64,000 bases of DNA from Melioribacteraceae bacterium (GTDB taxonomy: Bacteria; Bacteroidota; Ignavibacteria; Ignavibacteriales; Melioribacteraceae): assembly GCA_019638015.1 (NCBI GenBank), contig JAHBUP010000001.1, positions 496,001 to 560,000 on the forward strand, given 5' to 3'. Position numbers and translations under genes: made by a program. Each line of letters starts with the position of its first letter. Position 1 is the stretch's first letter. Below the pieces are notes generated by a model. That model saw only the letters and a list, made by a program, of their open reading frames with translations. It did not search any database and had not been told where the DNA came from. This document shows positions 62,986 through 64,000 of this stretch, piece by piece.

Positions 62986-64000
62986 AGTGGATTACAAAAC
63001 TTTCTATTGAAAACTACCGGGCATTTACCAAAAAAGAAACAATAAAAATTCCTTTCGGAAACCATCTTTTAATTTATGGAGAAAATGGCAGTGGTAAATC
63101 TTCTGTTTATAATGCACTTAAAGATTTTTTCACATCCTCAGATAAACCCGCAGAAAAATTAACGCTTAACCGCTTCGAGCAGCAAGGAGGTAATAACTCT
63201 GGAACTATCGAAGTTGAAATCACTGATTCATCAAATCCGCCAAATATAACCAGATATAAATATGCCGAACCAGATACTGATTCAACTCATCGGAATATTC
63301 CAGAACTATTATTGGCCAATAAAGTAAAAGGATTTCTTGATTATAAAGGTTTATTAAGAACATATTTTATAGAATCTGCTGCCGGACAAAATCCAAATCT
63401 ATTCGATTTATTAGTTGAAGATCTTCTTGCCGACCATAAAATAAAAAGAATTTCTGACTTTGGATCCACGGAGGATGAGCTTTTAAGACAGTGGAAATTA
63501 ATTAAAACGCCACTACAGAAAAAGAATTATGATGGAAGGAAGTCCATCTGTAAAACTGCAAAATCTTATCTTCCGGAATTTGAGGTGGAATTAAATGCTC
63601 TTTTAACGAATGTGTTTGTTGAGTTCAAGAGATTTATTGCAGAATATTTCGATAAGAAACTCGAAATTGGGGTAAAGGTTTCTAATATCGCTTTCGATAA
63701 AAAAACTTGGGAAATCAACAGAGGTGTATTTTTAGAAATTAAATATGCTGGTGAAGAAATATCTTCATATCAGCATTTCCTTAACGAAGCAAGATTATCT
63801 GCATTAGCTTCTTGTCTTTATTTAGCATCCATAAGCAAATTCCCGATTGACCCATCGTTCGAAATCAGACCCCTTTTTTTAGATGATGTTTTCATTGGAC
63901 TTGATACCAACAACAGAATACCATTATTAAAATTGCTAAAGAAAGAATTCATTGAAAAACATTATCAAATATTCATATCAACATACGATCGTCAATGGTT
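62982..64000 (+). CDS. SMC/RecF-like ATPase, 3' end cut by window
   Basis: ATG 62982 overlaps the methylase stop (ATGA). The frame is open to the window end (339 codons seen). It begins like RecF/SMC-type ATPases: LSIENYRAFTKKETIKIPFG, then the Walker A IYGENGSGKSSVYNAL. A middle region of about 200 residues follows, then a signature-like YQHFLNEARLSALASCLYLA and the Walker B LFLDDVFIGLDTNNR. The short middle region means no long coiled coil, so it is closer to RecF or the AAA-type defence ATPases than to true SMCs. It is the fourth gene of the coupled operon and may be followed by further components beyond the window. Confidence 0.85.
   Translation, partial: MKWITKLSIENYRAFTKKETIKIPFGNHLLIYGENGSGKSSVYNALKDFFTSSDKPAEKLTLNRFEQQGGNNSGTIEVEITDSSNPPNITRYKYAEPDTDSTHRNIPELLLANKVKGFLDYKGLLRTYFIESAAGQNPNLFDLLVEDLLADHKIKRISDFGSTEDELLRQWKLIKTPLQKKNYDGRKSICKTAKSYLPEFEVELNALLTNVFVEFKRFIAEYFDKKLEIGVKVSNIAFDKKTWEINRGVFLEIKYAGEEISSYQHFLNEARLSALASCLYLASISKFPIDPSFEIRPLFLDDVFIGLDTNNRIPLLKLLKKEFIEKHYQIFISTYDRQW

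Overview
The window looks like a chromosome segment, AT-rich and dense in accessory genes, from a member of the Ignavibacteria/Chlorobi-Bacteroidetes group. Three very long secreted proteins (ending at 7734, 13993 and 31490) finish with the type IX secretion (T9SS) sorting domain typical of that group (an NYPNPFNPST-like block, then GVY.YKL and a final KK.LL.K). There are many lipoproteins, few Shine-Dalgarno sites, and one promoter with the Bacteroidetes-type TTG / TAnnTTTG layout. The species cannot be named from the sequence.

Layout. (1) 1-8.9 kb: the end of a NarL/LuxR-type response regulator, then envelope genes: lipoproteins, a coiled-coil membrane protein, a T9SS protein with nine OB-like repeats and a small outer-membrane barrel. 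(2) 9.15 kb: the 3' half of a tRNA-Thr gene with its terminator, which marks an integration site; the island it belongs to should lie to the right. A decayed IS110-type transposase tail follows. (3) 9.9-31.5 kb: a surface-signalling region. Two related sigma-factor-like genes each sit next to an anti-sigma-like gene and near a T9SS giant. A membrane protein with a Lon-type (S16) peptidase domain carries the same kind of periplasmic domain as the second anti-sigma. The 3770-residue giant at 20.2-31.5 kb is built of FN3 pairs and FG-GAP/VCBS-type propellers. A YefM-YoeB toxin-antitoxin pair sits in the middle. (4) 31.6-32.3 kb: a hipB gene overlapping a truncated hipA.

(5) 33.0-40.6 kb: an apparent operon of two radical SAM enzymes, a large acyl-CoA dehydratase activase-type protein with a damaged N-terminus, and a flippase-like membrane protein. 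(6) 41-46.7 kb: a lipoprotein, a class II Fic protein preceded by six copies of a 14-15 bp repeat, a MarR regulator with a palindromic operator, and a tripartite hipBST toxin-antitoxin operon behind four regularly spaced operators. (7) 46.9-53.2 kb: mobile-element genes: a VapE-type ATPase, a helix-turn-helix/Cys-rich protein coupled to a divergent tyrosine recombinase, an excisionase-like protein and a second, canonical integrase. (8) 53.3-64 kb: a GIY-YIG protein, then a tightly coupled defence-type operon: PLD+SNF2 helicase, KilA-N protein, Eco57I-class methylase/restriction protein, and an SMC/RecF-like ATPase cut by the window end.

The most promising candidates for undescribed biology are the duplicated sigma/anti-sigma/Lon-sensor/T9SS-giant locus, the radical SAM-activase-flippase cluster, and the helicase/KilA-N/methylase/ATPase operon. 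Function statements rest on motifs read by eye; no database search was possible.
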